Source: Candidatus Latescibacterota bacterium
Lineage (GTDB): Bacteria; Latescibacterota; UBA2968; GCA-2709665
NCBI GenBank assembly: GCA_012271065.1
Contig: JAAXHE010000027.1
Location: 11,735-57,662, forward strand
Length of the DNA stretch: 45,928 nt
Direction: 5' to 3'
Shown: one piece after another, positions 15,493 to 23,784 of the stretch
How positions within the stretch are numbered: the stretch's first letter is position 1
Layout: each line of letters begins with the position of its first letter
The notes under the pieces: model-generated
Database searches by the model: none
The model's input: the letters and a program-made list of their open reading frames with translations, nothing else
Told to the model about the DNA's origin: nothing
Translations under genes and position numbers: made by a program

Positions 15493-15981
15493 ATGGCCTA
15501 TTTGCTCGACGCCGACGTGTTCATCCGTGCAAAAAACCTGCACTACGGATTTGACTTCTGCCCTGCCTTCTGGAACTGGTTGATACAACAGAACGACGAG
15601 AGTAACGTCTACAGCATCGAAAAGGTCTTTGACGAATTATTGGCGGTTGAGGATGAACTCGCCGAGTGGTCGGGGGACAGAGGCGACCTTTTCTTCCTCC
15701 GTCCGGACACATCGCTCTTGTCTGCGTTGGCAACCGTGAGCGACTGGGTTACGGGTCAATCGTATGACCAATCGGCAATTAGCACTTTCTTCCAGAAAGC
15801 GGATTATTATCTGGTTGCTCAGGCCTGTGCCGGAAAGCATACAGTTGTCACACATGAGTAAACATCCACGTCTCCGCGTAAAGTCAAGATTCCCGACGTA
15901 TGTATCGGACTTGGAGTCAAGTGTATGACACCTTTCGAAATGCTGAGACGGGAACGGGCCCGGTTCGTTCTGGGACTTTGA
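15493..15981 (+). pseudogene. DUF4411 PIN-like toxin gene with an in-frame stop
   Basis: The protein starts MAYLLDADVFIRAKNLHYGF, the typical DUF4411 (PIN-like RNase) N-terminus with the first catalytic Asp. The frame runs to HTVVTHE and meets TAA at 15859-15861. The same frame then continues with family sequence (KVKIPDVCIGLGVKCMTPFE, then MLRRERARFVLGL) to a TGA at 15979-15981. A single substitution therefore removed the last 40 residues. The start follows the immA stop immediately. The pair would form a toxin-antitoxin-like unit; both members are damaged here. Confidence 0.85.
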
Positions 15982-16317
15982 CACGCTACAAAACATGGAA
16001 CAGTCAGATGGTGACTCTACCCTTGCCGATTTTATACAAATTGAATTAAAGTATTGTCGCAGCAGAAAACAACGAGCGTCGTACCATCCAGTACTAAGTC
16101 AAACTCAAAAAAGTAAGGGATCTACAGCATTGGTAAGCCCCTGAGCTTTGCGGTTTGTGGGGCATCTCTTCGGCTACACCATCTACCCTCAACTGGCTCG
16201 GATAATGGAAGCCAGTTCTTTTCTTGTCCGTGCTCTTGATGTATATTATTTGCGAATTGAAACAATAACGCTAATAACGCTCGCTTCTGTTTTCACAGTC
16301 GAAATCAAGGAGAGATT
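15982..16317. other. Intergenic leader before fic
   Basis: About 335 bases without a gene. It carries the terminator at 16191-16225, then an AT-rich stretch resembling the hsdM leader (TATATTATT near 16251), and ends with the fic ribosome-binding site AAGGAGAG at about 16306-16313. Confidence 0.6.
16191..16225 (+). terminator. Intrinsic terminator before fic
   Basis: AACTGGCT (16191-16198) pairs with AGCCAGTT (16210-16217), followed by CTTTTCTT. The sequence CCAGTTCTTTTCTTGTCC is identical to that of the terminator at 6600-6634. Confidence 0.8.
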
Positions 16318-17517
16318 TTGGCATCCGGAAACAATCGTCGACGTCGGCCCAGCGGTCGCACGGTCCAATGTCCGCGAGGCTATAACGCACACGTTCCGGC
16401 CCCGCTTCCGCCGAATATAGCCTGGGACGGAGAACTGGCCCTCGCGTTATCTCGTGCCGACCACGCGATGGGCCGACTCGCGGCGGAAGGCAGGCTGATG
16501 CCGGTTCCGCATCTCTATATCAGGGCGTTCCTGTATAAGGAAGCGGAACTCTCCAGCCGCATCGAGGGTACGCAGGTTTCCCTGGGCGAATTGCTTGCGT
16601 CAAATGCCGGGGCGAAAGTCGAGAAGAGCTCCGAAGAACTCCAGGAGGTCGAGAACTATATTGTCGCGTTAGACTACGGCATCGATCGCTTGGAGACGCT
16701 GCCGCTATCGTTGCGCCTCGTCCGTGAAATCCACGAACGGCTGATGCAGGGTGCACGCAGCGATCACGCGAAACCCGGGGAGTTCCGCCGCAGCCAGAAT
16801 TGGATCGGCGCACCGGGTAGCGTGATAAACAACGCCACTTACATCCCACCGCCGCCGGATGAGCTGATGAACTGCCTCGGGGAGTGGGAGCAATTCCTGC
16901 ACGACGAATCTCTGCCTCCACTTATACACGCCGCCCTGATGCACGCGCAGTTCGAGGCCATTCATCCGTTCCTGGATGGAAATGGACGCGTCGGCCGGCT
17001 GCTGATTCCGCTGCTGTTGATTGCACGTGGCGTTATGCCAACGCCGCTTCTTTACTTAAGCGCCTATTTCGAAACTTCGCGTCAGGAGTACTACACACAC
17101 CTGCTTGCGGTGACACAAGATGGAGATTGGGAGTCGTGGTTGGTGTACTTTCTGCAAGGTGTTGGCGAGCAGGCAGAGGACGCCATAAGGCGGATTCGCC
17201 GCATCGACGAATTATTCCATCTCTGGTCGGATCAACTGGCCGGAGCCAGATCGGCCAATTTGGAGAAGGTCCTGGAACTGTTCGTCGAATTCCCGTTCTG
17301 GAACGTTCCCTTCCTCGCGTCGAAGCTGGGGGTCGCTTATACCACGGCTCGTCGTGCCGTCGACCGGCTGGAATCGGCTGGTATTGTCACACCGTTTGGC
17401 GCTGCAAAGCGAAATCGTGTATATTGTGCGGACGCGGTACTCCAGGTGCTTGATGCGCCATATATCGAGAATACAGACGAACGAGGAACCAACACAACCG
17501 CGAGTGCACAAATATGA
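16318..17517 (+). CDS. Fic family protein (AMP transferase-like)
   Basis: This 399-residue protein has the complete Fic core motif HPFLDGNGRVGR at about residues 216-227, expected to transfer AMP or a similar group to a protein. An N-terminal inhibitory helix SSRIEGTQ lies near residue 79-86, so it is a self-inhibited class II type. The C-terminal part is a winged helix (ASKLGVAYTTARRAVDRLES) that may bind DNA. The start is a TTG with a strong AAGGAGAG box, because no ATG lies in a suitable place. Its stop overlaps the hsdR start (ATGA), so it is co-translated with the restriction subunit. Fic genes are often found in type I loci, but their role there is unclear. Confidence 0.9.
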   Translation: MASGNNRRRRPSGRTVQCPRGYNAHVPAPLPPNIAWDGELALALSRADHAMGRLAAEGRLMPVPHLYIRAFLYKEAELSSRIEGTQVSLGELLASNAGAKVEKSSEELQEVENYIVALDYGIDRLETLPLSLRLVREIHERLMQGARSDHAKPGEFRRSQNWIGAPGSVINNATYIPPPPDELMNCLGEWEQFLHDESLPPLIHAALMHAQFEAIHPFLDGNGRVGRLLIPLLLIARGVMPTPLLYLSAYFETSRQEYYTHLLAVTQDGDWESWLVYFLQGVGEQAEDAIRRIRRIDELFHLWSDQLAGARSANLEKVLELFVEFPFWNVPFLASKLGVAYTTARRAVDRLESAGIVTPFGAAKRNRVYCADAVLQVLDAPYIENTDERGTNTTASAQI

Positions 17518-20500
17518 ATCCCGTTGTATCTGAAAAAGCCTTCGAAGACGCCATTGAATCGGCCTTGCTCGGCCAGGGGAAGGATGAGTCGGGTGGTCTT
17601 CCAACCGGGGTGCGCGAGGGTGCACTGCCTTTTGCCGGCCAGGGGATGGAACCGGGCGGTTATTTCAAACGCAAACCGGAAGTTTACGACCGCGCGCTCT
17701 GTCTTCTACCGAGAGACGTTCTGGATTTCATCATAGCGACGCAGCCGAAGGAATGGAAGAAGCTGTCCCAGCACTACGGCGCTCAGGTCAAAGAGCGATT
17801 TTTGCGGCGTCTATCCTCTGAAATCGCACGACGCGGTGTCCTCCACGTCCTTCGTAACGGAATCAAGGACATGGGTTGCACGTTCCGCTTGGCATATTTC
17901 CGGCCGGCCAGCGGGCTCAACGAGGAGACGCGCCGCCTGCACATGGCCAACTTCTTCGCGGTCGGGCGCCAGATCCGCTACAGCACGAAGAACGAGAAGA
18001 GCCTCGATCTGGTTCTGTTTCTGAACGGCATCCCCATTTTCACGGCCGAGCTCAAGAACCTGCTCAGCGGTCAGTCCGTGGAGGATGCGATCCGCCAGTA
18101 CAAGACGGACCGCGACCCACGCGAGTCGCTGCTGGCCTACGGCCGCTGCCTGGCCCATTTCGCGGTCGACCCGGACCTGGTCTACGTGACCACCCGCCTC
18201 GCCGGTCCGAACACCCGCTTCCTTCCCTTTAACCAGGGCAACAACCGCGGCGCGGGCAACCCGCCGGTGCCGCCCACGCTTGCCTGCGCGCCTGCAAACA
18301 GGCTGCGCGCAAGCAGGCAGTCCGGCTATGCCACTTCGTATCTCTGGGAGGAGACCTGGTCCCGAGACAGCGTGCTCGACCTGGTGCGCCAGTTCATACA
18401 CGAAGTCGAGGAGGAAGACGAGAACGGTAGGAAGACCGGCAGAAAGTCATTGGTCTTTCCGCGTTACCAGCAACTCGACTGCGTGCGAAAGCTCATTTCC
18501 CATGCCCGAAAGACCGGCGCCGGACAGCGTTATCTCATCCAGCACTCGGCCGGAAGCGGAAAGACGTTTAGCATCGCATGGCTCGCACATCAGTTATCCA
18601 CGCTGCACGACGGCGAAGACCGACGCGTTTTCGATTCGATCGTGGTAATCACGGACCGGCGCGTGTTGGACCGCGCCCTCCAGGGCGCCATGCGGCAGTT
18701 CGAGCAGACCCTGGGTGTTGTGGAAAACATCGACACGACCTCGCGCCAACTCAAAGAGGCGCTCGAATCCGGCAAGACAATCATCGTCACCACGCTGCAG
18801 AAATTTCCCGTAATTGCCGAGGAAATCGGTCAGTTACCTGGCAAGCGTTTCGCCCTGATCGTCGACGAAGCACACTCTTCGCAATCCGGAGAGAGCACCA
18901 AGAGCCTCAAGGCGGTGCTCGCTTCCGGAACGCTCGAGGAGGCGGAGAGCGAGGAGTCCGAAGCCGCGACGCCAGAAGAGGAACTTGAAAACACGATCCT
19001 CGCAGAGATGGAGAAGCGCGGGCGCCTGCCCAATCTCTCGACCTTCGCCTTTACGGCGACCCCAAAGCCCAGGACGCTGGAGCTTTTCGGCGCCCGCCGA
19101 CCGGACGGTTCGTTCGAACCGTTTCACCTGTACAGTATGCGGCAGGCCATCGAAGAAGGGTTCATACTCGACGTCCTTGAAAATTATACCACCTACAAAG
19201 CCTATTGGCGGTTGCTGAAGACCGTAGAGGAGGACCCGCGTTACGAGAGGCGCAAAGCTACGTTCCTGCTCAAATCGTTTGTCGACCTGCACCCGCACGC
19301 CATCGACCGGAAGGTCCGCATTATGGTCGAGCATTTTGCCGAGCACGTGCAACACCAGGTCGGCGGGAAGGCAAAGGCCATGATCGTCACCCGCTCGCGC
19401 CTGCACGCCGTGCGCTTCAAGCTGGCGGTGGACGGATTTCTCGCCGAGCAGGGGCACCCGTTCAAGGCGCTGGTTGCGTTCTCCGGTACCGTCGAGGATG
19501 GCGGCCGGTCCTATACCGAGCCCGGCATGAACGGAGTCTCGGAGGCACAGACCGCCAGGACGTTCAAAGGACCGGAATATCGATTCCTGATATGCGCGAA
19601 CAAATTTCAGACCGGGTTCGACCAGCCGCTTCTGCACACGATGTACGTCGACAAGAAGCTGGGCGGCGTGAACGCGGTGCAGACGCTTTCACGGATTAAC
19701 CGCACGGAGCCGGGAAAAGATGGCACGATGGTGCTCGATTTCGCCAACGATGCCGATGAGATCAAGAAGGCCTTCGAGCCCTATTACGAAACAACACTGC
19801 TGTCGGAAGCGACCGATCCCAACCTGCTCTACGAGATCCAGACGCGTCTGTCCGGCTTCCCGGTATTCGATCAGTCCGATGTGGATGAATTCGCAAAGAT
19901 CTACTTCGACGGCGACACGACGCAGGACCGGCTTCACGCGGTGCTCAATCCGGTCGTCCAGCGTTTTCAGGCGTTGGACGAAGGTGAGCAGCAGGAATTC
20001 CGGGGACAACTCATCGACTACGTTCGGCTCTACGCGTTTCTCTCTCAGATCCTTCCGTTCACCGACACCGACCTGGAAAAACTGTACGTGTTCTCGCGGC
20101 ATTTACGTCGTCTGTTGCCAATGGAAAGGGCCGAGCTGCCTCTCGAAGTCCAACAAAATATCGACATGGAGTCGTATCGAATTCAGGAAGCCCGGAAGGG
20201 CAAAATCAACTTCGAACGCGGGACGACGACGCTCGAGCCCGTCGGCGCAAAGGACACGTACTGGCTGCAACCGGAAGAAATGGAAGCCCTTTCACGGATC
20301 ATCGCCGAACTGAACGAGCGTTTCGGTGTCGAACTCGGGCAGGAGCACCGCGCCACCCTGGGCCAGATGATGGACAGGCTCACGGACGACGCCGCACTCG
20401 GCGCCGCGGCGCGTGTGAATACGCGTGAAAACGTGCGATTGACCTTCGATCACAAGGTCGAGGAGGTCATCCAGGGGATCGTGGATTCCAATTTCGATCT

Positions 20501-21083
20501 ATATAAACGCATCACCGATGACCGCGCCTTTGGAGATGTAATCAAGGACCTTCTGTTCGATCAATATCTGCGCACCAATCGCAGTGCGGAGGACCTCATC
20601 AAACAGGGCGAGTCGAAAACACTGGAGTTCAAGTCAACCCTGCGATGGAACCTTAAAGAAAACCGCAAGGACGATAAACATATCACCCATGCGGCGCTCA
20701 AGACTATTGCGGCTTTCTTTAACACGGAGGGCGGAGACCTTCTCCTCGGCGTTGCCGACGATGGCGCTGCCGTCGGCATAGAACACGACCGTCTCGACAC
20801 GCCTGACAAGTTCATGCTCCATCTCGCGCAGGTGGTGCGCAATGGTCTCGGCGACCGAGCCGGAACATGTATTAATCCAGGGATGCAGATCGTCGACGGC
20901 AAGGAAGTCTGCGTGGTGAGTTGCCAGCGCAGCCCGGAACCGGTGTTTCTTTCGTGGAAGGGAGTCGAGAAGGAGAGCGGAGGCGACTTTTTCGTGCGCA
21001 GCGGCCCGGGAACCGTTAAGCTCTCACTCGATAGCGCCAGGGAATACATCCGTACCCGGTTTCCGGGTTCAGATGCAGAATAA
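17514..21083 (+). CDS. hsdR: Type I restriction endonuclease subunit R with C-terminal AlbA_2 domain
   Basis: This 1189-residue protein is HsdR, which translocates and cuts unmethylated DNA. The N-terminal nuclease fold has LDLVLFLNGIPIFTAELKN near residues 164-182 (D...ExK). The helicase motor has Walker A SAGSGKT near 345, DEAH near 450 and TATPK near 514. Helicase motif VI is around NAVQTLSRINRTEPG near 720. After the helical region, residues about 1023-1189 form an extra AlbA_2/Schlafen-type domain (SKTLEFKSTLRW, AAFFNTEGGDLLLGVADDG). This domain is not part of ordinary HsdR. The ATG overlaps the fic stop. Confidence 0.93.
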   Translation: MNPVVSEKAFEDAIESALLGQGKDESGGLPTGVREGALPFAGQGMEPGGYFKRKPEVYDRALCLLPRDVLDFIIATQPKEWKKLSQHYGAQVKERFLRRLSSEIARRGVLHVLRNGIKDMGCTFRLAYFRPASGLNEETRRLHMANFFAVGRQIRYSTKNEKSLDLVLFLNGIPIFTAELKNLLSGQSVEDAIRQYKTDRDPRESLLAYGRCLAHFAVDPDLVYVTTRLAGPNTRFLPFNQGNNRGAGNPPVPPTLACAPANRLRASRQSGYATSYLWEETWSRDSVLDLVRQFIHEVEEEDENGRKTGRKSLVFPRYQQLDCVRKLISHARKTGAGQRYLIQHSAGSGKTFSIAWLAHQLSTLHDGEDRRVFDSIVVITDRRVLDRALQGAMRQFEQTLGVVENIDTTSRQLKEALESGKTIIVTTLQKFPVIAEEIGQLPGKRFALIVDEAHSSQSGESTKSLKAVLASGTLEEAESEESEAATPEEELENTILAEMEKRGRLPNLSTFAFTATPKPRTLELFGARRPDGSFEPFHLYSMRQAIEEGFILDVLENYTTYKAYWRLLKTVEEDPRYERRKATFLLKSFVDLHPHAIDRKVRIMVEHFAEHVQHQVGGKAKAMIVTRSRLHAVRFKLAVDGFLAEQGHPFKALVAFSGTVEDGGRSYTEPGMNGVSEAQTARTFKGPEYRFLICANKFQTGFDQPLLHTMYVDKKLGGVNAVQTLSRINRTEPGKDGTMVLDFANDADEIKKAFEPYYETTLLSEATDPNLLYEIQTRLSGFPVFDQSDVDEFAKIYFDGDTTQDRLHAVLNPVVQRFQALDEGEQQEFRGQLIDYVRLYAFLSQILPFTDTDLEKLYVFSRHLRRLLPMERAELPLEVQQNIDMESYRIQEARKGKINFERGTTTLEPVGAKDTYWLQPEEMEALSRIIAELNERFGVELGQEHRATLGQMMDRLTDDAALGAAARVNTRENVRLTFDHKVEEVIQGIVDSNFDLYKRITDDRAFGDVIKDLLFDQYLRTNRSAEDLIKQGESKTLEFKSTLRWNLKENRKDDKHITHAALKTIAAFFNTEGGDLLLGVADDGAAVGIEHDRLDTPDKFMLHLAQVVRNGLGDRAGTCINPGMQIVDGKEVCVVSCQRSPEPVFLSWKGVEKESGGDFFVRSGPGTVKLSLDSAREYIRTRFPGSDAE

Positions 21084-21098
21084 ACATTGATTCTTACA

Positions 21099-21155
21099 GG
21101 GAGTTCTTTATTAGCGTATCCGACCTATTTCGCTAATAAGAATTCCCCTTGTTTT
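21099..21155 (+). terminator. Intrinsic terminator after hsdR
   Basis: GGGAGTTCTTTATTAGCG (21099-21116) pairs with CGCTAATAAGAATTCCCC (21131-21148) with one bulge and a few weak pairs, followed by TTGTTTT. The right arm overlaps the repeat block shared with the hsdM leader. Confidence 0.7.
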
Positions 21156-21238
21156 CAAAACCGCAAATGACGCGGAGTATCGACGGGAAAACCCAATCCG
21201 GGATACCGTCCGCAGGGGCAGGTTTCAAACCTGCCCCT
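21128..21238 (+). repeat. Right flanking repeat of the hsd cassette, with palindrome
   Basis: Matches the left flanking repeat at 6671-6769 in two blocks (21128-21158 and 21216-21234). The second block is part of a perfect palindrome, AGGGGCAGGTTT-C-AAACCTGCCCCT (21214-21238). Confidence 0.65.
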
Positions 21239-21311
21239 ACCCTCCATACATTACATCCGCGGACGCAGGTGAAGTCGACGGGGTGGGAATGAAGGGTTGA
21301 CATCTCTGATG

Positions 21312-21338
21312 AGGATGTGTATCATACATACACATCCT
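21312..21338 (+). promoter_or_regulatory. vapBC operator
   Basis: AGGATGTGTAT (21312-21322) and ATACACATCCT (21328-21338) form a perfect 11-base inverted repeat with a 5-base spacer, 23 bases before the antitoxin start. VapB antitoxins commonly bind such sites to repress their own operon. Confidence 0.8.
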
Positions 21339-21361
21339 AACGCGAACGAGGAGGCGCCCAA

Positions 21362-21637
21362 ATGGCCAGAGTTCAATTGGTATTATCCGACGAGGATCGC
21401 GACCGCTTCGTTCATCAGGCGCAAAGAGAGGGTAAGACATTGAGCGCATGGCTGAGAACCGCAGCCCACCAGCGACTCGAGGAACAGCAGCGGTCCCGAC
21501 CCTTCGAGTCGACGTCCGACGTGGAGGCGTTCTTTCGCGCGTGCGACGCGCTGGAGGGTCCCGCGCGGGAACCTGACTGGAATGAGCACCTTGCAGTTAT
21601 CGAAGAATCCCGTAGAAGGGGTATATCCAACACGTGA
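21362..21637 (+). CDS. VapB-like ribbon-helix-helix antitoxin
   Basis: This 91-residue protein starts MARVQLVLSDEDRDRFVHQA and has a short N-terminal ribbon-helix-helix segment (SDEDRDRFVHQAQREGKTLS, then AWLRTAA). The C-terminal part (FESTSDVEAFFRACDALEG) would wrap the toxin. A GAGGAGG box precedes the ATG. Its stop overlaps the GTG start of the PIN toxin, as is usual for VapBC pairs. Confidence 0.85.
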   Translation: MARVQLVLSDEDRDRFVHQAQREGKTLSAWLRTAAHQRLEEQQRSRPFESTSDVEAFFRACDALEGPAREPDWNEHLAVIEESRRRGISNT

Positions 21638-22026
21638 TCTTTGTGGACACAAACGTCTTTATGTACGCCGTGGGCAGGCCGCATCCGCTCCGGGATACTG
21701 CCCGGGGCTTTTTCACTGATTGCACCCGAAATCGCACGCCTCTGTGCACGTCGGCGGAAGTGCTGCAGGAGTTGTTGCACGCTTACCTGCCGGTGGCGAG
21801 GCTGCAGACGCTCAATGCGGCGCTGTCGCTGATCGCCAGATTCCGCGTGGATGTATGGCCCCTCGAAGAGGCGGATGTCATCCTCGCGTGTCAGCTCTGC
21901 GAGCAACATCCCACCCTGGACGCAAGGGACCTCTGCCACCTGGCCAGTTGCCGGCGACGGGGCCTTAGTGAGGTTCGGACCTTTGATCAAGCCCTCGGCG
22001 CCGTTATCGGCGGATCGGCGGGATGA
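21634..22026 (+). CDS. vapC: VapC-like PIN-domain ribonuclease toxin
   Basis: This 130-residue protein is a PIN-domain RNase. Acidic catalytic residues are seen in the first strand (IFVDTNVFMYAVG), in the helix (TSAEVLQELLHAY), and in DARDLCHLASCRRRG. The last strand has VRTFDQALGAV. It would cut a specific RNA when freed from VapB. It starts with GTG at 21634, overlapping the antitoxin stop. Confidence 0.88.
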   Translation: MIFVDTNVFMYAVGRPHPLRDTARGFFTDCTRNRTPLCTSAEVLQELLHAYLPVARLQTLNAALSLIARFRVDVWPLEEADVILACQLCEQHPTLDARDLCHLASCRRRGLSEVRTFDQALGAVIGGSAG

Positions 22027-22099
22027 TCGCCCGGTGCGCGAAGTATCCTAGTCCCCATCTATTCCGACATAACCTGAACCGGAGATTGCAAGGGCAGCG

Positions 22100-23464
22100 A
22101 TGTCAAATCCAAAGCGAATCGAATCGTGTTCCCTCGACCGCATCAAGAGCATGAGAGACGTGGTCGCGAGGGAAATTGAGAGCGTTAACGAGCAATTGGC
22201 CGAGGAAGAAGAGAAAATCAGCCGCCTGGCCGAAAGTGCAGACACGGTTGCCATGAAAAAGAAGCACGGCCGCTACGAACTGGATCTGGATGCGGCCGAT
22301 TCGCGAATCTCGACGTTGAACGAGGAAAAACAGGAACTGGAGGACAAGGCCAGGGTCATCAACCAGGCCTTCCAGAAGAAACATCTGCTGGACCGGCAGG
22401 CCGACAAGCTGGGCGGCATCCGGAACGTCCACGTGAAGGACATCATCATCTTCTTTCTCATTCTGTTTCTGATCTCGATCCTTGTCGTGGACCTGCTCGG
22501 TATCGGCGCGAACGGCGGCGGCGCGGCTGCCAGGGCGGAAGTCAAAGAGGGGAAGATCAGCAATATCGTCATACAAAAACAGGGCGCCGGGTATGAACGC
22601 GTGAACATACACATCGTGGATCTGGCCGGGTCAGGCGCGCTCGTTTCCGGAAAGGTGGCCCATGGAAAGTTGACAGGGGTGGACATTTTGGATCGTGGGA
22701 AGAATTATAAGAACCCCGTTGTGGAAGTACACCCCCACTTCTCGGTAGGTACGTTGTGGATCTTCTGGATCATCGATGTGGTATGCTGCGCTATTTTCAT
22801 GGCCAACTTTATCTTCGAACACAGGCTCGCCGCTTCCAAAAGATGGTACTGGAAGAACAACTGGATCGACTTCATCACGTCCATTCCGCTTCCTCCTGTG
22901 CAGGTTATCGCGGCCTCCGGCGACCTCGGCGTGGTGCGTCTGGGGCGTCTGCTGCGGGCCGTGCGGATCTTACGCGCGCTGCGGCTGATGCGCATCGGCC
23001 TGTTCTTCTGGCGAGGCATGGACCACCTCAGCACCACGCTGGACGTACGTCTGCTCAAAAGGTCCCTGCTTTACGGCCTCCTGTCCCTCGTGTTCGGCGC
23101 CGTCGTTTTCATGTTTCTGGAGCACATGGAGTCGGGCTCAGGATTCTGGCAGAGCCTCTGGTGGAGCTTTACAACGCTTGTCACGGGCGGGTACGCCGAC
23201 ATCCACAACCCCGAAACCGCTTCCGGCAGAATCCTCACGGTTTTTCTGGTGATCACCGGAATGGTTCTGGTGGGCGTCTTCACCGCGACGCTGACGAGCA
23301 TTCTGGTCAAGGAAGAGGAATCCATTCAAGCCGAGGAACTCGACGAGCAGACCGCGATCGTCACGAAGATCCGGAAAGACGTCGAGGCGACAAACCAGCG
23401 CTTGGACCGGCTGGAAGGAAGCGTTCAGGAGATCCGGGACGCCGTCACGGGACGGGAGGAATAG
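22100..23464 (+). CDS. Voltage-gated-channel-like protein with altered filter and periplasmic insert
   Basis: This 454-residue protein resembles six-helix voltage-gated cation channels. Residues 1-105 are a charged coiled coil. S1 is near 113-134. A long insert of about 85 residues follows, with two repeats (GKISNIVIQKQGAGY and GKLTGVDILDRGKNY). The S4 helix RLGRLLRAVRILRALRLMR has Arg at every third position (near 280-298). The pore loop reads T362-GGYAD where potassium channels have TVGYGD, so two filter positions differ. A second coiled coil ends the protein. It is expected in the inner membrane; the ion it conducts is uncertain. An AAGGGCAG box precedes the ATG. Confidence 0.85.
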   Translation: MSNPKRIESCSLDRIKSMRDVVAREIESVNEQLAEEEEKISRLAESADTVAMKKKHGRYELDLDAADSRISTLNEEKQELEDKARVINQAFQKKHLLDRQADKLGGIRNVHVKDIIIFFLILFLISILVVDLLGIGANGGGAAARAEVKEGKISNIVIQKQGAGYERVNIHIVDLAGSGALVSGKVAHGKLTGVDILDRGKNYKNPVVEVHPHFSVGTLWIFWIIDVVCCAIFMANFIFEHRLAASKRWYWKNNWIDFITSIPLPPVQVIAASGDLGVVRLGRLLRAVRILRALRLMRIGLFFWRGMDHLSTTLDVRLLKRSLLYGLLSLVFGAVVFMFLEHMESGSGFWQSLWWSFTTLVTGGYADIHNPETASGRILTVFLVITGMVLVGVFTATLTSILVKEEESIQAEELDEQTAIVTKIRKDVEATNQRLDRLEGSVQEIRDAVTGREE

Positions 23465-23784
23465 CCGATCCCCGAACCCAGGAAGCAAGAACCCTACGCG
23501 GCGTTCCGCGCTTTACATCGATGCGGCCTGCACCGGGATTCGAGTCAGTGATCAGGCGTCAGAGTCAGGGTATCACGATTATCGCCGAATGCATCGCGGA
23601 ACATCGCGCATCACTCCCCCTTGAGGGGGAGTCGGCAAGTCAAGGGCGCCAGCCCGCGGGCGCGCCGGTGAGGGGGTGATCGAGCTATTGAACCGGATTT
23701 GCCTTGTCCGGGACCTGTTATTCTGCCACTGAGCAAATCGAAACCGCGACAGGGCGCCGAATCTACACCTGAAAACGGATCTCA
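23465..23784. other. Intergenic region with palindromic repeat
   Basis: About 320 bases without a gene, between the channel gene and the outer-membrane gene. The only structure seen is the palindromic element at 23610-23681. Confidence 0.5.
23610..23681. repeat. REP-like palindromic intergenic element
   Basis: A perfect palindrome ACTCCCCC-TTGA-GGGGGAGT (23613-23632) is followed by a second inverted segment GGCGCC...CGCGCC. The outer ends ATCACTCCCC and GGGGGTGAT also pair. The layout is that of a REP or BIME unit. No second copy is seen in the window. Confidence 0.5.
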
